Shown here piece after piece: positions 25,527 through 37,349 of a DNA stretch of 64,000 bases. The stretch is taken from the NCBI RefSeq assembly GCF_021462225.1, contig NC_061813.1, positions 23,088,442-23,152,441 of the forward strand, given 5' to 3'. Source of the stretch: Girardinichthys multiradiatus (lineage: Eukaryota > Chordata > Actinopteri > Cyprinodontiformes > Goodeidae). Below the pieces are notes generated by a model. It searched no databases. It had not been told where the DNA came from and worked only from the letters and a program-made list of their open reading frames with translations. The translations under genes and the position numbers were made by a program. Every line of letters begins with the position of its first letter. The first letter of the stretch is position 1.

Positions 25527-26327
25527 CTGTGAAAAACAAAACACAAACACATCAGTCTCCTGGAAACCCGAATGAGCCACATTAAGCCACTAATAGTAAT
25601 AATAACTGATGTAATTACAATAAAAGAGCTATTTAATATTTGAATAGAAAAAAATGTGAGGTGGAAAATGAGGCAGTTCAGTGGAGGTTCCAGTCTCCAG
25701 ATTTTACAATATGGAAGAGTTCTGGGACAGCACTGAGCTTTGAGTTTGGTTGCTGTAGCAATGCTCTGGCCTCTCTGATAGCCAAGCAGCAGCAAAACAG
25801 CAGCAGCCAGTTCTCTGATCTCCCTCCAGACTGGCACACTCACACTGGGAACTGTGGGCACCTCTCAAGCCACAAGAAGGAGAGCCACAGACAACCTCAA
25901 ACCAGACAGACTTTCTCCTTCTCCCAAATGTTGATGCTGGGAGTCGACGCCGTCTGCCGCGTGTAAACTCAGAACCAAAGTGACTTAATGGAACCAAGCA
26001 TCAGTGTTCCCCGCACCACACACGAGCAGCCTCCACCAATCACGTTTGAGAGCCTCTGTGTCCTCCATTTAGCCTGTGACGGTAATCCACTGGGCCATAA
26101 ATGAAGGTGGAGGCCTCTACGGTCAACCTTCGGCCATTACTTGGGTATCATGTGGCTCCACAAATGAGGTCATGTAAAGATGCAGAAACTCATTTTAAGA
26201 CGGTAGCTTAAATTAGCACAAGCATTTAAGCATTGGTTGTCTTTTTGTAGTTTAAAAAATAAAACATATTTAGAAGTCAGTGTGACTGATTTTAGGCTGT
26301 GATTCCTCAAACAACAAAGATCCTTAC

Positions 26328-26366
26328 CTGAAAACACGGATCTTTTGTTGGCATCCCGTAAACTAC
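26328..26366 (-). CDS. Host gene, penultimate 39-base micro-exon
   Basis: The acceptor has a long pyrimidine tract (tttctttttttctcag) and the donor is a consensus CAG|gtaagg. Joined to the single base left by the preceding exon, it reads SSLRDANKRSVFS and leaves one base for the last exon. The intron upstream is 6.6 kb and the one downstream 0.8 kb. Two excellent splice sites and phase agreement make it credible despite its size. Confidence 0.7.
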
Positions 26367-28854
26367 CTGAGAAAAAAAGAAACACACCAGAGCTCGTTAT
26401 GCTAAGGAATAGCGTGGGGAATATATTTTTTTGTGCTCTTATAAGGGGAATATGAGAAAAGACATATCACCTTAAAAGAAGGCATTACACAGCTTGATTT
26501 CTTTACCCATACTTTTCAATGGTTTTTTCTAGTTGAGAATGACATAAAGGTTCTCATGCAGATATTAAAATACCACTGGTACACGGTTTCCAGGACCTCC
26601 ATGAGAATTTCTTTCCTATGTAAAAGAAATCATGGTGCTACTGTGCTTTTAGTACTTGCCAAAAGGTTTTTTTTACTTCCGCTTACCTGGCCTTCCTATC
26701 ACAATACTACTTCTATGGGCCTCACATTTGCTCCAAGATGTTTCTTTATTGGCTTTGGAAAGTCCCTATAAATATGGGAGGTATTTTTGCACCTCCACCA
26801 TGAGTTTGAGAATTACCTTGGAGGGGTAAGCACAACCATTGCTTCTTAGCAGCGTGAGAGCATGCAGATGGTGGGGGTAGTTTATCCATTAGTGCAGTCA
26901 GAAGCAATCATGCACACAAAATCCAAAATTAGTCATTCAATGCTGCTCTGAAAAAAAATTATATCATAAACCTATGAGCCGCTGCTTGTGCTTTTTTCCA
27001 CTTCTGATCATTAAATATGATGCCAGGGCTTCTCTTTGAAAATGCTACAAATACAATGCCATTTGAACAATACCCCAAAAGCCCCACAACTTTGTTTATT
27101 GAGCGTCACCTCAACTTGGAGCAGAGAGCGTACAGATCTCTATTTACTGTAAGAAGTCTGATCATTGCACTGTAATTACTGACATAGGGATGGATTGTTA
27201 TTTTTAGCTTCTTGGTGATATCATCAGGTGTTGATGCACCCTACCTCTGAATTTTCCAGTTATGTAGCTTTTACTGTAGATGCATCTGCTGTGATTCCGT
27301 TTCAGTGTGGACAAAATTGTGTCTCTTCCCATCTTGTCAAAATTCACACTTTTAATTTCTTGCAACATGATTGATTTTAAGTATTTGGAAACAAGCTGAC
27401 TTCCTTTAGTTAACCAGCCAAGGCTTAGTTTCGAGGTGTACATATGAGTTTCTCTCCTGCTGGGAGCCCTAATTCGGAGGGAGCACAGTGTGTATGATCT
27501 ATTAAGCCTTACCAAGGCATTGTTTTTACAGTTTGGGGATCACCAATCCCAGTTTCTGCAGCTTGGGGATAATCTTTCAGTCGCAACTATGGTGCCATGA
27601 AGTTATTATAAACTACTTGAAGAGTTGCCAGAGCAGATTGGGCATGACCAGGCTGTGTCCTTGGCATAAGTCAATTCCTCTTTTAAACTTTCAGGTGACA
27701 ACCAATGCTAGTGCAAGTGGGGTAAACTTCACAAATAAACTCTCACTGCGCCTACCAGTTTTTTCAAAGCAACACCCAGGAACGGAATATGCTGTTACAA
27801 CGATAATGAGCCATCACCATCTCACAGTCAGGAAACTATCATGCTACAGCTAAGACAAATAAAGCTTTATTGAATTAAATTGGGAACAAACTGTTCTTGA
27901 TGCACCCCAAAAAACCATGTAGAAACCATTTACTTCTTGGCTGATTTTCAATGTCATGACGTGGTGTTAGAATGAAGGCAGCCTAACAGGGTGTAAAATA
28001 AGAATGGCAGAAGCGCACACATTTGTAATTTGTTGGCAAGGATTTAAGTTCAACAAATATGCAACTGGGTTATCTGAAACAAAACATTCTGTGTGTTTCT
28101 TTTAAAGACTTTAATGATGTTTAACCTCGAACAACTAACACTGTAACATTTCCAGCAAACCTGTTTGTGATAACTGGCAAATAAAATAAGACAAACCACT
28201 TGTGAACACAGTAAATAATGAATACTATGAAGGCTCTACAAAAACAAACAAAAACTATTCTTTTTACTGTGCATAACATGTATTTACAAATGTGTGGGCT
28301 TTACAAAAGTAGCAGATTTTACACACAGCAGGGGTGAATAAAAGAGAACATTTCATGTGTAATGCGGCATATGTGGTCGACACTTTGTGGAAGTTTGTAG
28401 AATAACAGGAAATAACTTTGGATTTTCCACAATTATGCAGTTCTCACTTTTGGACACATCGACTGTGATTCTGTGTCGAGGGTTGAATGCACTAATGATG
28501 TGAAGTGATGTTTTACTGAGAAAACCAGTGTTTGGAAGAACATTCATTTCCCCCTTTCTTGCCAGAATAAACAAATCAAAAGTGCTTTGATTTCATTTGT
28601 TGCAACAGGATATTGATTTTGAGTTTTTGGAAATACTTCCAAACAAAACACAGGATTTATTTCTGATGTTACCTTGTTTGTTGATCAAGTATCCTCCTGT
28701 ACACTAGTTATGGAATTTAAATAAATTTGACCACGTATCTTTTTCTTATGAATTATAACATTGTACATATTTACAGTATTGTACTGAAGTCGACCCTCAT
28801 TTCTTTATGTTTTGTATCCAAAAAGCCAGACTTTCTCGTCATATTTTAAAGTAG

Positions 28855-29062
28855 TCTTGATTAATAGTTTTCCAGACTTCCTACAATTTTTCTCTGGGCT
28901 TCAATTGCAAAAATGGATTTCCTCCTGCCACACATCCATAAAGGCCAGACTTGTGTTGTACATTTAGGTTGTAATGGTCCTGCCAAGAGATTATCCCATG
29001 GGAGTTGTGGATCTCTGCAACTCCTCTAGGGTTGCCATGGCCCTCTTGGCCTTCTGAACGCA
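28855..29062 (-). pseudogene. Tc1 transposase fragment (old)
   Basis: Minus-strand reading gives AMATLEELQRSTTPMG, then KSGLYGCVAGGNPFLQLK. These correspond to the second DNA-binding helix region and the linker of Tc1 transposases (compare TLDELQRSTAEVG and KSGLYGRVARRKPFLK at 62100-61990). Both ends of the element are gone and frameshifts are present. Confidence 0.75.
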
Positions 29063-30305
29063 ATTGTTGAATTTATGTAAAATACCGTAATATAGCACTT
29101 TAGCGCCAATGAGGTGAATATCTGAAAACTTGCAATAAAATAGATGGACCAACTGAAGAATGAAGCTTCTCTTTGTCATGGCAAAAAATAAGTTATGCAA
29201 TAAAAAACCTAGCTGAATCTGGACTGATATAATATTAGAGAAGAAAAAGAAACACCAGGCACATGTGCCCATATACAGCTGCTGTCATTACAACATTGGC
29301 ATGAACAGATGATGCATAGCAAGCTTTATAAAGAATATATCTGTTATCAACTGACGGACAGTTGCCTTGTTTGATACTGCCATCTCACTTTAAAAAAGGG
29401 TTTTCAGCAAGTCACAGAGTTGAAATGACCAAGATGCAGCATAGAGCAGCATGTCAGTCTCAAATCCCTTTTATCTATTTATTAACATCACCTTAAAAGA
29501 TTACAAGCAAGTCTGACTGCTTGGGGTAACATAAATTAGGGGGAGGTGAAACCTTTCCACAGTAATGCATCTGACCCAGAAAACTGAAAACATAAAGCTT
29601 TCAGGTACGGGTGTCACAACCCAATGAAGCATAAAAATTGCTCTGGAAAACACTACAGAATCTGATTAAAGAGTTGAATATGTCTTCTAAAGACCATATT
29701 CATGTTTTCCCTTGACTAATAACATCCTTCTCATGTACTCACACAAAGACATACAAACCAGATTTGAGCGAACAGTCCTGTGGGGCTTCTCTCACGCCAT
29801 AAGGTGCTTTGTCACGTCTTGTGGCTGCTGGGTTTCTCTCTCTTAGTCTCTGAGCCACATCTAATTCAATGTGTGCTTAATATCCTTTCTCAACATGCCA
29901 CCATCACTGCCAAGGGCTCAAAATAGGCCCCCAGGGACTTTTAGGAAAACCTATCCATTTATTGTGCAAGCTACGCATTTGGCAAAACAACGACCCTGCA
30001 GAGAAACTTGTCAGAGGGGTAATATTTCCATGTGACAACCACTCGCCTGCTTGATCTTTCCTTTGGTTGAAATTCTTGTGTCATAACGTCAGTGAGAGCT
30101 ATCCTTTCGAGTCCCACATGCAGTTAATTTTCAGTTTGAGTAGCTGATCTTTGTTTACTGTGAAAACATGGTTGCACTTAATTCAAGGACAATTGTTATT
30201 TTGTGCATTCATCATTTTTTGGACTCATTCATTAACAAACCAAAGTCGTTACACAATGTCAATGTGGAGTTGCTGGTCTGGCTGATGGTTTAAGCTGGTA
30301 TACAG

Positions 30306-31200
30306 TGCTTTACAAAAGTAGTTTTTCAGATTTTGTCATGTTACAACCACAAACGTCATTGTATTTTAATGAGATTTTATGTGACAGACATCCAAACTAG
30401 TGCAGAATTGTAAGGCCAAAGGAAAATTTGCATTGCAATGTGCAAGATACAAACAAGTGTGGCACCCATTTGTATTCAGCCCCCTTTACTCTGATACCAA
30501 AAAATAAAATCCAGTGCAACCAATTTTGTTTAGAAATCAACCTAATAAGTAAATACAGTCAGTGGTTTTCAGAGGGCCTCCAAAGTATTTTAGTGAACAA
30601 AGAGCATCATGAAGACCGAGGAACACAGGAGACAGGTTAGAGATAAAGTTGTGGACAAGTTTAAAGCAGAGTTAGAATGTAAAACAAAATCCCAAGCCTT
30701 GAATATCTCAAAGGGCACTTTTCGTTTGAAAATGAAAATATGAGACATGTGCAAAATCTACAAAGACATGGCCATCTACATAGGTCAATATGTTTAGCAT
30801 TATTCAGAGAAGCAGCCAATAGGCCCTTAGTAACTCTGGATTTGCTGGAGAGATCCACGGCTAAGGTGGGAGAATCTGTTGATGGGTCAGCTATTAGTCA
30901 TGCTCTCCATAAGTCTGCCTTTATAGAAGCTGAATTGTTAAATAAAATCCAAAATAATTCCCCTCAGACTTTTGCCCCTGTGGAACAAGGTGCTATAGTT
31001 AGATGAAACTAAAATTGTTTTTGAACGGCATCCAAAACACTGTGAGAACTCGACTCTAAACAACAACCCTTCACGGTGAAAGATGGAGGTGACATCATCA
31101 TGGTATCGGGATGCTTTTCTTCCCAAATGAGAATTAGTGGTGAGTTTTGAAAACTGATGTTCCCAGAGGAGGCAGACAAAAATTCGCCCTCTTGGTGGAA
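30306..31200 (+). mobile_element. Decayed Tc1 element, remnant type C
   Basis: It begins with an inverted-repeat end (cagtgctttacaaaagtag and the following bases). The transposase start follows in pieces, including MKTEEHRRQ-like text near 30610. Next comes a region reading AANRPLVTLDLLERSTAKVG at about 30810-30870, and then DETKIVFERHPKHCENS-like text near 31003. Multiple stops and shifts are present. The right end is lost. Confidence 0.75.
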
Positions 31201-32978
31201 CATGCCTAAGCAGCGGAGCAGATGCACCATATAGTGCTAACAGACTCTTTTAGACTACTTCATATTTACCTTAAACTCCTGCTAGCCCTAACGTAGCTGA
31301 GAAACTTATCAAGGACCATACTGGAAGCAATGTGCTGCTCTCTAGTGGTCAGAACAGGAACTGCATTTGGTTGCGATATTGCCATATGACACTTAATTTG
31401 CAACACTATGCTGATGGACCAGCAGTGACTATACCAAAAAACCTCATGTAATTCGATTTCCAAGTCATTTTTCAGCAATACCAGGATCAATAAAATACCT
31501 ACATATCTGACACTGAAACTTTTGTATAGTGCCATTATGTCCAATGTTGCTAATTTACATCATTTCTAAGTTTATACCTATTGTATGGGCTATATTCAAA
31601 AGAACAGGTTGTACTCAGTTTGTGACTGCTTGAAACCTAAGACATGATTATTTTTTCATATAATTGTAAATACATTTAGGCAGTTAGGGGTTGGTTTTTG
31701 ATGCAACCATCTAGTCATTCGACATTTCGGCCTAGACCATATAGTACATGCTTCCACTTTTATCTCTGCCCCCTTTCCTGTCACGTTGCTTTAAATAAAG
31801 GAAACTAGCAACATAAAAACCTTTTTTAAAGTCAGCCTCTAGATGTTTAAGGTTGGTAGAGTCATGCAGTAAAAGACTAGGGATTATTTCTGTCGGTGAA
31901 TCACATAAAATCTTGTATAAAAAAATGCTATGATTTATGGTTAGACAAAATGCGAAAAAGTTCAATACTTTTGGAAGACACTGTAGGCTTCAAGTGTCTG
32001 ACAACATGATAAACTAACTAATTGAAGAGTCATAAATAAATGTTTAGAAAGTAAGACCCACCCAGTTTTAAAGTCATTAAGGCCTTACTTTTAAATCCAC
32101 TACCAGGGCAGGTGTTGCCCTTACAGTCTCAGCAATAAGGCCCTAAAACAGCCTTCTCCGTGTGCTTTTTGTTTGCTTAAATAAATCTGTTCTCTTGAAG
32201 AATTAAGCCCTGGAGAAAGACCTTAAATAATGTTGACATATATCATTTTTCATTGAAAGAGGGCTCAGGCTGTAAATTCTTACACATATCTCAAAGAATC
32301 ACAGATGCTTAGCTAAACGTTAACCAGCGCTAAACCAAGCATCTGACAGCTCCAGTTGGATCACAGAGAACTGAGAGGTACTTGGTTTCCAGCTGCCGAG
32401 GCCCTGACTGTTGGAGTGTAACGCCGTATGCATCTGTCTGATTTATGAACCAGAATATTCGAGGAGGGCTGATCTCATTCGAAGCTCGTGGATTTGGGCT
32501 TGTTGTGGTGTAGCCAGAACTTTACTGTGAACGATTTATAATCTTCAACAACAATCGCTCACATCGATTGACTAGATCTTGATAGAGACATATTGCAAAT
32601 GATGTCAAAAAAGGAAAATTTACATGAAAACCTTTCCACCCTTGTTATAATCCCCAACAGTGAAATATGGAAATATTCTGCTCGTGTTCCAGCTAAAAAT
32701 TTACAATTGGTAATTTTGTTTTGCTACTTTAATCCATTGGTAATGTTTTAGGGCCAAGTGACATTTTGAAATAAACCTCAGATCATAAGAAAACAAAAAT
32801 AAAGGAGCTGCAAGAAGGTAAAATCATTATAGGAGCACATTTGTCAGCTGATGATTCACATGGGAGACCAGGAACTGCGCAAACCTGTGAATAACTGCTT
32901 CCTTTTGGAACAGTAGCCTTGATCAACATACAAGCAACTGAATGCATCAAGAAGCAAAAAAGAAGGTAGGCAACTCAC

Positions 32979-33075
32979 TCTTATCCTGTTCAGGAGGCTC
33001 CATGATGTCACTGTCTGTGTCACTGGGAATATGCCAGGGCTGTCTGATGGCCTGGAGCTGCTGGTAAAACTCATC
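32979..33075 (-). CDS. Host gene, third visible exon
   Basis: The acceptor ttccctatttcag is followed by GATGAG and the donor is AAGA|gtgagt. It encodes DEFYQQLQAIRQPWHIPSDT and an acidic continuation ending PPEQDK, plus one base. The upstream exon ends in phase 0 and this one starts in phase 0. Its 97 bases leave phase 1, which the 39-base exon accepts. The acidic, Asp/Ser-rich character contrasts with the basic region encoded upstream. Confidence 0.8.
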
Positions 33076-33341
33076 CTGAAATAGGGAAAAAGACATAACA
33101 CAGGAGAATTGATGCGAGTCAGAAATATGGATGCTAGGAGAGAGACTGTTATTTGCCAAAGTATTTCAGTTTGTCGGGCCACGCATATTAAAAGCCATAA
33201 TTAAAGTCAAAAAGACATATGGCTTAAGTAAGCACTAAATTGTAAACATTAGGGCTAAAACCAAGTTTCAAAAAATAGCTGAGGTTCAGTGCAAATGTAA
33301 AGAAACCCCTCAATGCTACATTGCTGTGAAAATTCTGAGTT

Positions 33342-33773
33342 ATGGATTTGATCAGCTGGTCTCTCAATGCAATTGATCAAATTTTCTCGACGAGAAGACA
33401 GGGTGAAGGGGAACCCTCTTGTCCAGACGGGACATTTTTCTCCGGATACACGATGGACTCCTGGCAGAAGTGGAGGATTGTGTGTCTGTCGATATTGTCA
33501 GTCGAGGATGTCGAAGATGTGTACACAATTGGATGTTTGATAACAGGATTTATGCTTTTTGGAGTTGGCGGTTACCTGGCATATCAAGAAATTAAAAAAA
33601 CTTCGGCAGCTGTTGTGGCCATTGTAAGGCTGCCTGGCATGTATGATGGGATCTGCAGAGCGATCAACACTCAGACTGAGATGTTACATGAGCTGAATCG
33701 CAGACTGGATGTAATCCTTACACAGGATCGCAGGCAGGTTGCGGTTCCTGGACTCAGGGGTGAAATGGGATAA
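33342..33773 (+). CDS. 143-residue single-pass membrane protein ORF, function unknown
   Basis: I do not recognise a named family. An N-terminal part (1-40) has Cys27 and Pro28 in a GEPSCPDG turn. A Trp-rich short stretch follows (WQKWRIV, 41-47), then an acidic patch VEDVEDV (54-60). One hydrophobic segment of about 21 residues (YTIGCLITGF and onward, 61-81) ends before KK (85-86). This predicts the N-terminus outside or luminal and the C-terminus cytosolic. Residues about 105-128 could form an amphipathic helix or coiled coil. There is no signal peptide. The ATG at 33342 is the first in the frame. The frame is uninterrupted in otherwise decayed intronic DNA, so selection or recent arrival is likely. 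It could also be the domesticated or non-autonomous part of an unknown element. Confidence 0.5.
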   Translation: MDLISWSLNAIDQIFSTRRQGEGEPSCPDGTFFSGYTMDSWQKWRIVCLSILSVEDVEDVYTIGCLITGFMLFGVGGYLAYQEIKKTSAAVVAIVRLPGMYDGICRAINTQTEMLHELNRRLDVILTQDRRQVAVPGLRGEMG

Positions 33774-34389
33774 ATCTTGGAGAAAGTTGTTCACTCAGAT
33801 CTGGCGGAAAAGACCTGGAATTTGGCTGATTGAGAAGCACCAGCAAGACTCTCAAGGCTGACAGAAAATTAAGAGTCAGCCTAATCCAAATAATTATTGT
33901 TTTTCTGAATTTGGCTCCCCTGCACGGCCTTGATGGCTGGCTATCTTCAACTTCTCCTGGAAGTTATGTAAACATGATGCTGTGCTCCCTCCGCCCCCTC
34001 CCTTCCCTAAGGACATCTGTGGACCTGCTCAGAACTGTGCGGCCGTTTGATGAACATTACATCGTATCATCAAGGACAATGGCCTCTGTGACAGTGCTTC
34101 ACGGACTTACTTTGCACACACTCACATGCACACACACACATGCTAAAGATAAACATATGCACCCCTTCACACCGCCTTCACCGAATCCCCTGCTTGATGT
34201 TGTTTCGTATATATGTTGCTTCTTTGTGCTGTGTTTTTTTTTGCATTCTCAAACTGTATCCTGTTAAGGATAACGTGTGAAATATGATTTTTTTCTTCTT
34301 ACCTAATTTGGTCTCTTTTCTCATCTACCTAAATATGTGATTTCATTACTTTTCATAAATTTTCAGATTTCTCGGAAGGATTACCAGCG

Positions 34390-34740
34390 AAAGCCAAATA
34401 TTATTAGTGTTTGAAAATTTGGACTAAAGCTGTTGCTACACCAATGACCAGAGAATTTTAGATTTCTTAAAAGGATTGTATTACAACTATATCATACCAT
34501 TGACAGCCAAATATTATTAGTATTTAAAAAGTTTGGACTAAAACTGTTTTATACCAGTGACCCAGCTTATTTGAATGATGGGACCACAACTGCCTCATAC
34601 CAGCGACCTCAAGGATTAATATTATCATTTTTCTTCTAGCACAGGATGAATTCCTTACCACAGAGGACTTAATGAGCTAATTACCTCTATTAGAAAGATT
34701 GGATTAGAACCAGCTCTTACCAGTAAACTCCCAAGGATTA
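34390..34740 (+). repeat. Degenerate tandem repeats of about 113 bases
   Basis: The block gccaaatattattagtgttt (from 34393) recurs as gccaaatattattagtattt (from 34506). Each is followed by ttggactaaa and a variant of taccagtgacc. Two weaker copies follow at about 34580 and 34690. They lie in the non-coding half of the unit at 33330-34866. Confidence 0.7.
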
Positions 34741-35277
34741 TTAGTGTCATTTGATTTGTTTTTCTGTGTTTGATTTTCTGTATCATTGTAATGTTTTTCC
34801 TCATGTACAGCTCTTTGAGTGCCTTGTTGCTGAAAAGCGCTATATAAATAAACTTGACTTGACTTATGCTCTTTCCTTCTGCTTTTGCCATTGCTATCAT
34901 ATTTAAATGTTTTTTGTAATCAAACAAAGATAACGTGAGTCAATACAAAAGGTTAGTGTTAATAATTAATCGATAAGAAAGAGACTGGGCCAAAATGGCA
35001 TCTATGGGGGAGTTCCAAGGTGAAAAATACAATTTAGCCTACAGAACACAAAGGCCTGTATAAAAAAAAGAACGTCCAGATGAAGATTTCTAGAAAAAAT
35101 ATTCTATGAATTGATGAGACAAAAGTAAAACGTCTCCCAAAGGTCCTCTATTTAATTAACATCTGGTGACTGTGCAGGTCAGTAGTGTGACAAGAATTCA
35201 ATGTGTTGTTCAAGAAGTCTGAGATGAAGCTTTGTGACATGATGCGTTATCCTGCTGGAAGTAGCCATCAGAACATA

Positions 35278-36852
35278 CAGGTCCTTCTCAAAATATTAGC
35301 ATATTGTGATAAAGTTCATTATTTTCCATAATGTCATGATGAAAATTTAACATTCATATATTTTAGATTCATTGCACACTAACTGAAATATTTCAGGTCT
35401 TTTATTGTCTTAATACGGATGATTTTGGCATACAGCTCATGAAAACCCAAAATTCCTATCTCACAAAATTAGCATATTTCATCCAACCAATAAAAGAAAA
35501 GTGTTTTTAATACAAAAAAACGTCAACCTTCAAATAATCATGTACAGTTATGCATTCAATACTTGGTCGGGAATCCTTTGGCAGAAATGACTGCTTCAAT
35601 GCGGCGTGGCATGGAGGCAATCAGCCTGTGGCACTGCTGAGGTCTTATGGAGGCCCAGGATGCTTTGATAGCGGCCTTTAGCTCATTCAGAGTGTTGGGT
35701 CTTGAGTCTCTCAACGTTCTCTTCACAATATCCCACAGATTCTCTATGGGGTTCAGGTCAGGAGAGTTGGCAGGCCAATTGAGCACAGTGATACCATGGT
35801 CAGTAAACCAGTATTTACCAGTGGTTTTGGCACTGTGAGCAGGTGCCAGGTCACGCTGAAAAATGAAATCTTCATCTCCATAAAGCTTTTCAGCAGATGG
35901 AAGCATGAAGTGCTCCAAAATCTCCCGATAGCTAGCTGCATTGACCCTGCCCTTGATAAAACACAGTGGACCAACACCAGCAGCTGACACAGCACCCCAG
36001 ACCATCACTGACTGTGGGTACTTGACACTGGACTTCTGGCATTTTGGCATTTCCTTCTCCCCAGTCTTCCTCCAGACTCTGGCACCTTGATTTCCGAATG
36101 ACATGCAGAATTTGCTTTCATCCGAAAAAAGTACTTTAGACCACTGAGCAACAGTCCAGTGCTGCTTCTCTGTAGCCCAGGTCAGGCGCTTCTGCCGCTG
36201 TTTCTGGTTCAAAAGTGGCTTGACCTGAGGAATGCGGCACCTGTAGCCCATTTCCGGCACACGCCTGTGCACGGTGGCTCTGGATGTTTCTACTCCAGAC
36301 TCAGTCCACTGCTTCCGCAGGTCCCCCGAGGTCTGGAATCGGCCCTTCTCCACAATCTTCCTCAGGGTCCGGTCACCTCTTCTCGTTGTGCAGCGTTTTC
36401 TGCCACACTTTTTCCTTCCCACCGACTTCCCACTGAGGTGCCTTGATACAGCACTCTGGGAACAGCCTAATACGTTCAGAAATTTCTTTCTGTGTCTTAC
36501 CCTCTTGATTGAGGATGTCAATAGTGGCCTTCTGGACAGCAGTCAGGTCGGCAGTCTTACCCATGATTGGGGTTTTGAGTGATGAACCAGGCTGGGAGTA
36601 ACTCGTTGATTCAGATGATTAGGTTCATAGCTCGTTTAGAGACCCTTTTAAGGTATGCTAATTTTGTGAGATAGGAATTTTGGGTTTTCATGAGCTGTAT
36701 GCCAACATCATCTGTATTAAGACAATAAAAGACCTGAAATATTTCAGTTAGTGTGCAATGAATCTAAAATATATGAATGTTAAATTTTCATCATGACATT
36801 ATGGAAAATAATGAACTTTATCACAATATGCTAATACTTTGAGAAGGACCTG
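35278..36852 (-). mobile_element. Tc1/mariner element, family A, copy 3
   Basis: A 1575-bp element between TA duplications (35276-35277 and 36853-36854), with the same caggtcctt ends and long inverted repeats as the copies at 9681 and 17948. Confidence 0.95.
35556..36564 (-). pseudogene. Tc1 transposase, copy 3 (one frameshift near the N-terminus)
   Basis: The normal start MGKTADLTAVQK is at 36564. One base is inserted where copies 1 and 2 read gaacgaataggctg and this copy reads gaacgtattaggctg (36464-36478, minus strand). That shifts the first HTH out of frame. From there to FPTKY at 35556 the frame is open, with RIPQVKPLLNQKQRQKRLTW, SDESKF, FQRDLAPAHSAK and NPIENLWDI present. The catalytic Asp of the second motif is kept, although copy 2 has QHD where this has QRD. 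A two-codon-like alteration gives GKYWFTDHG instead of GKWFTDHG. Apart from the frameshift this is the most complete copy in the window. Confidence 0.9.
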
Positions 36853-37349
36853 TAGATGCATTGTGATCATAAAAGGATGGACATGGTCAGCAGCAATACT
36901 CAGGTTGACATTGTTCTTTAGATAATGCTCAATTGGTCCTAAAGGGACCAAAGTTCCAAGAAAATATCCCCCATGCCATTACACCACCAGCACCAGCAGC
37001 CTAAACCACTGGTACAAGTCAGGATGGAATAAACCTTTCATTGTTTTAAATTCTTCTTATAATTGCTGACCAACTTTATATATGTTTCCACAAGTATTTT
37101 GACTATTTATCTTTGGTGATGAGCTCAAAGTCTTTGATGTTGGAGGACCTCTTTGCCAACACCCTCATCTTAAGCATCCTCAACAGATTCTCTATCAGAT
37201 ATAAATCAGGACTCTTATTGGGCCACTCTAAAGTGTTAATATTGCTTCCATTTAGAAGAAACATGTTGGTAAAATTAAAACATTACTTTAAACCTAAATC
37301 TGCCAGGGTTAGAATTACTTCAAGCTGAACTGTATCTCTGTAGTTGGGT

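Larger units (their letters stand above)
26367..32978. other. Intron 3 of the host gene
   Basis: A 6.6 kb AT-rich intron. It contains two decayed Tc1 fragments (28855-29062 and 30306-31200) and otherwise nothing recognisable. Confidence 0.55.
33330..34866 (+). mobile_element. Unclassified retroposon-like unit with one short ORF and no reverse transcriptase
   Basis: The unit starts near 33330; the left boundary is approximate. It carries the 143-codon ORF at 33342-33773, a long non-coding part with degenerate repeats of about 113 bases, and a 3' end reading gcgctatataaataaacttgacttgactt at 34838-34866. Such a short tandem tail is typical of 3' ends of L2-like retroelements, so the unit probably borrows another element's reverse transcriptase. 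It lies in intron 2, on the opposite strand to the host gene, about 255 bases from the exon 33075 acceptor. Confidence 0.55.
35105..37080 (-). mobile_element. Old Tc1-like element, split by a younger Tc1
   Basis: Flanks of the younger element (35105-35275 and 36855-37080) are two parts of one older, decayed Tc1 transposase in reverse orientation. On the minus strand the right part reads a relic of GGVMAWGIFSW near 36995-36960 and PFYDH-like text, continuing in the left part. The interruption is at a TA: ...gaacaTA[element]TAgatgc.... Outer ends are not defined. Confidence 0.6.

Noticed and set aside
25640..25997. Overlapping frames of about 100 codons on both strands upstream of the last host exon
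   Set aside because: They lie within the 0.8 kb last intron, have no matching splice phase and no domain.
33830..34267. 145-codon frame after the membrane-protein ORF
   Set aside because: It is a His/Thr/Cys-rich low-complexity product over a CA-rich stretch; more likely the non-coding part of the unit.
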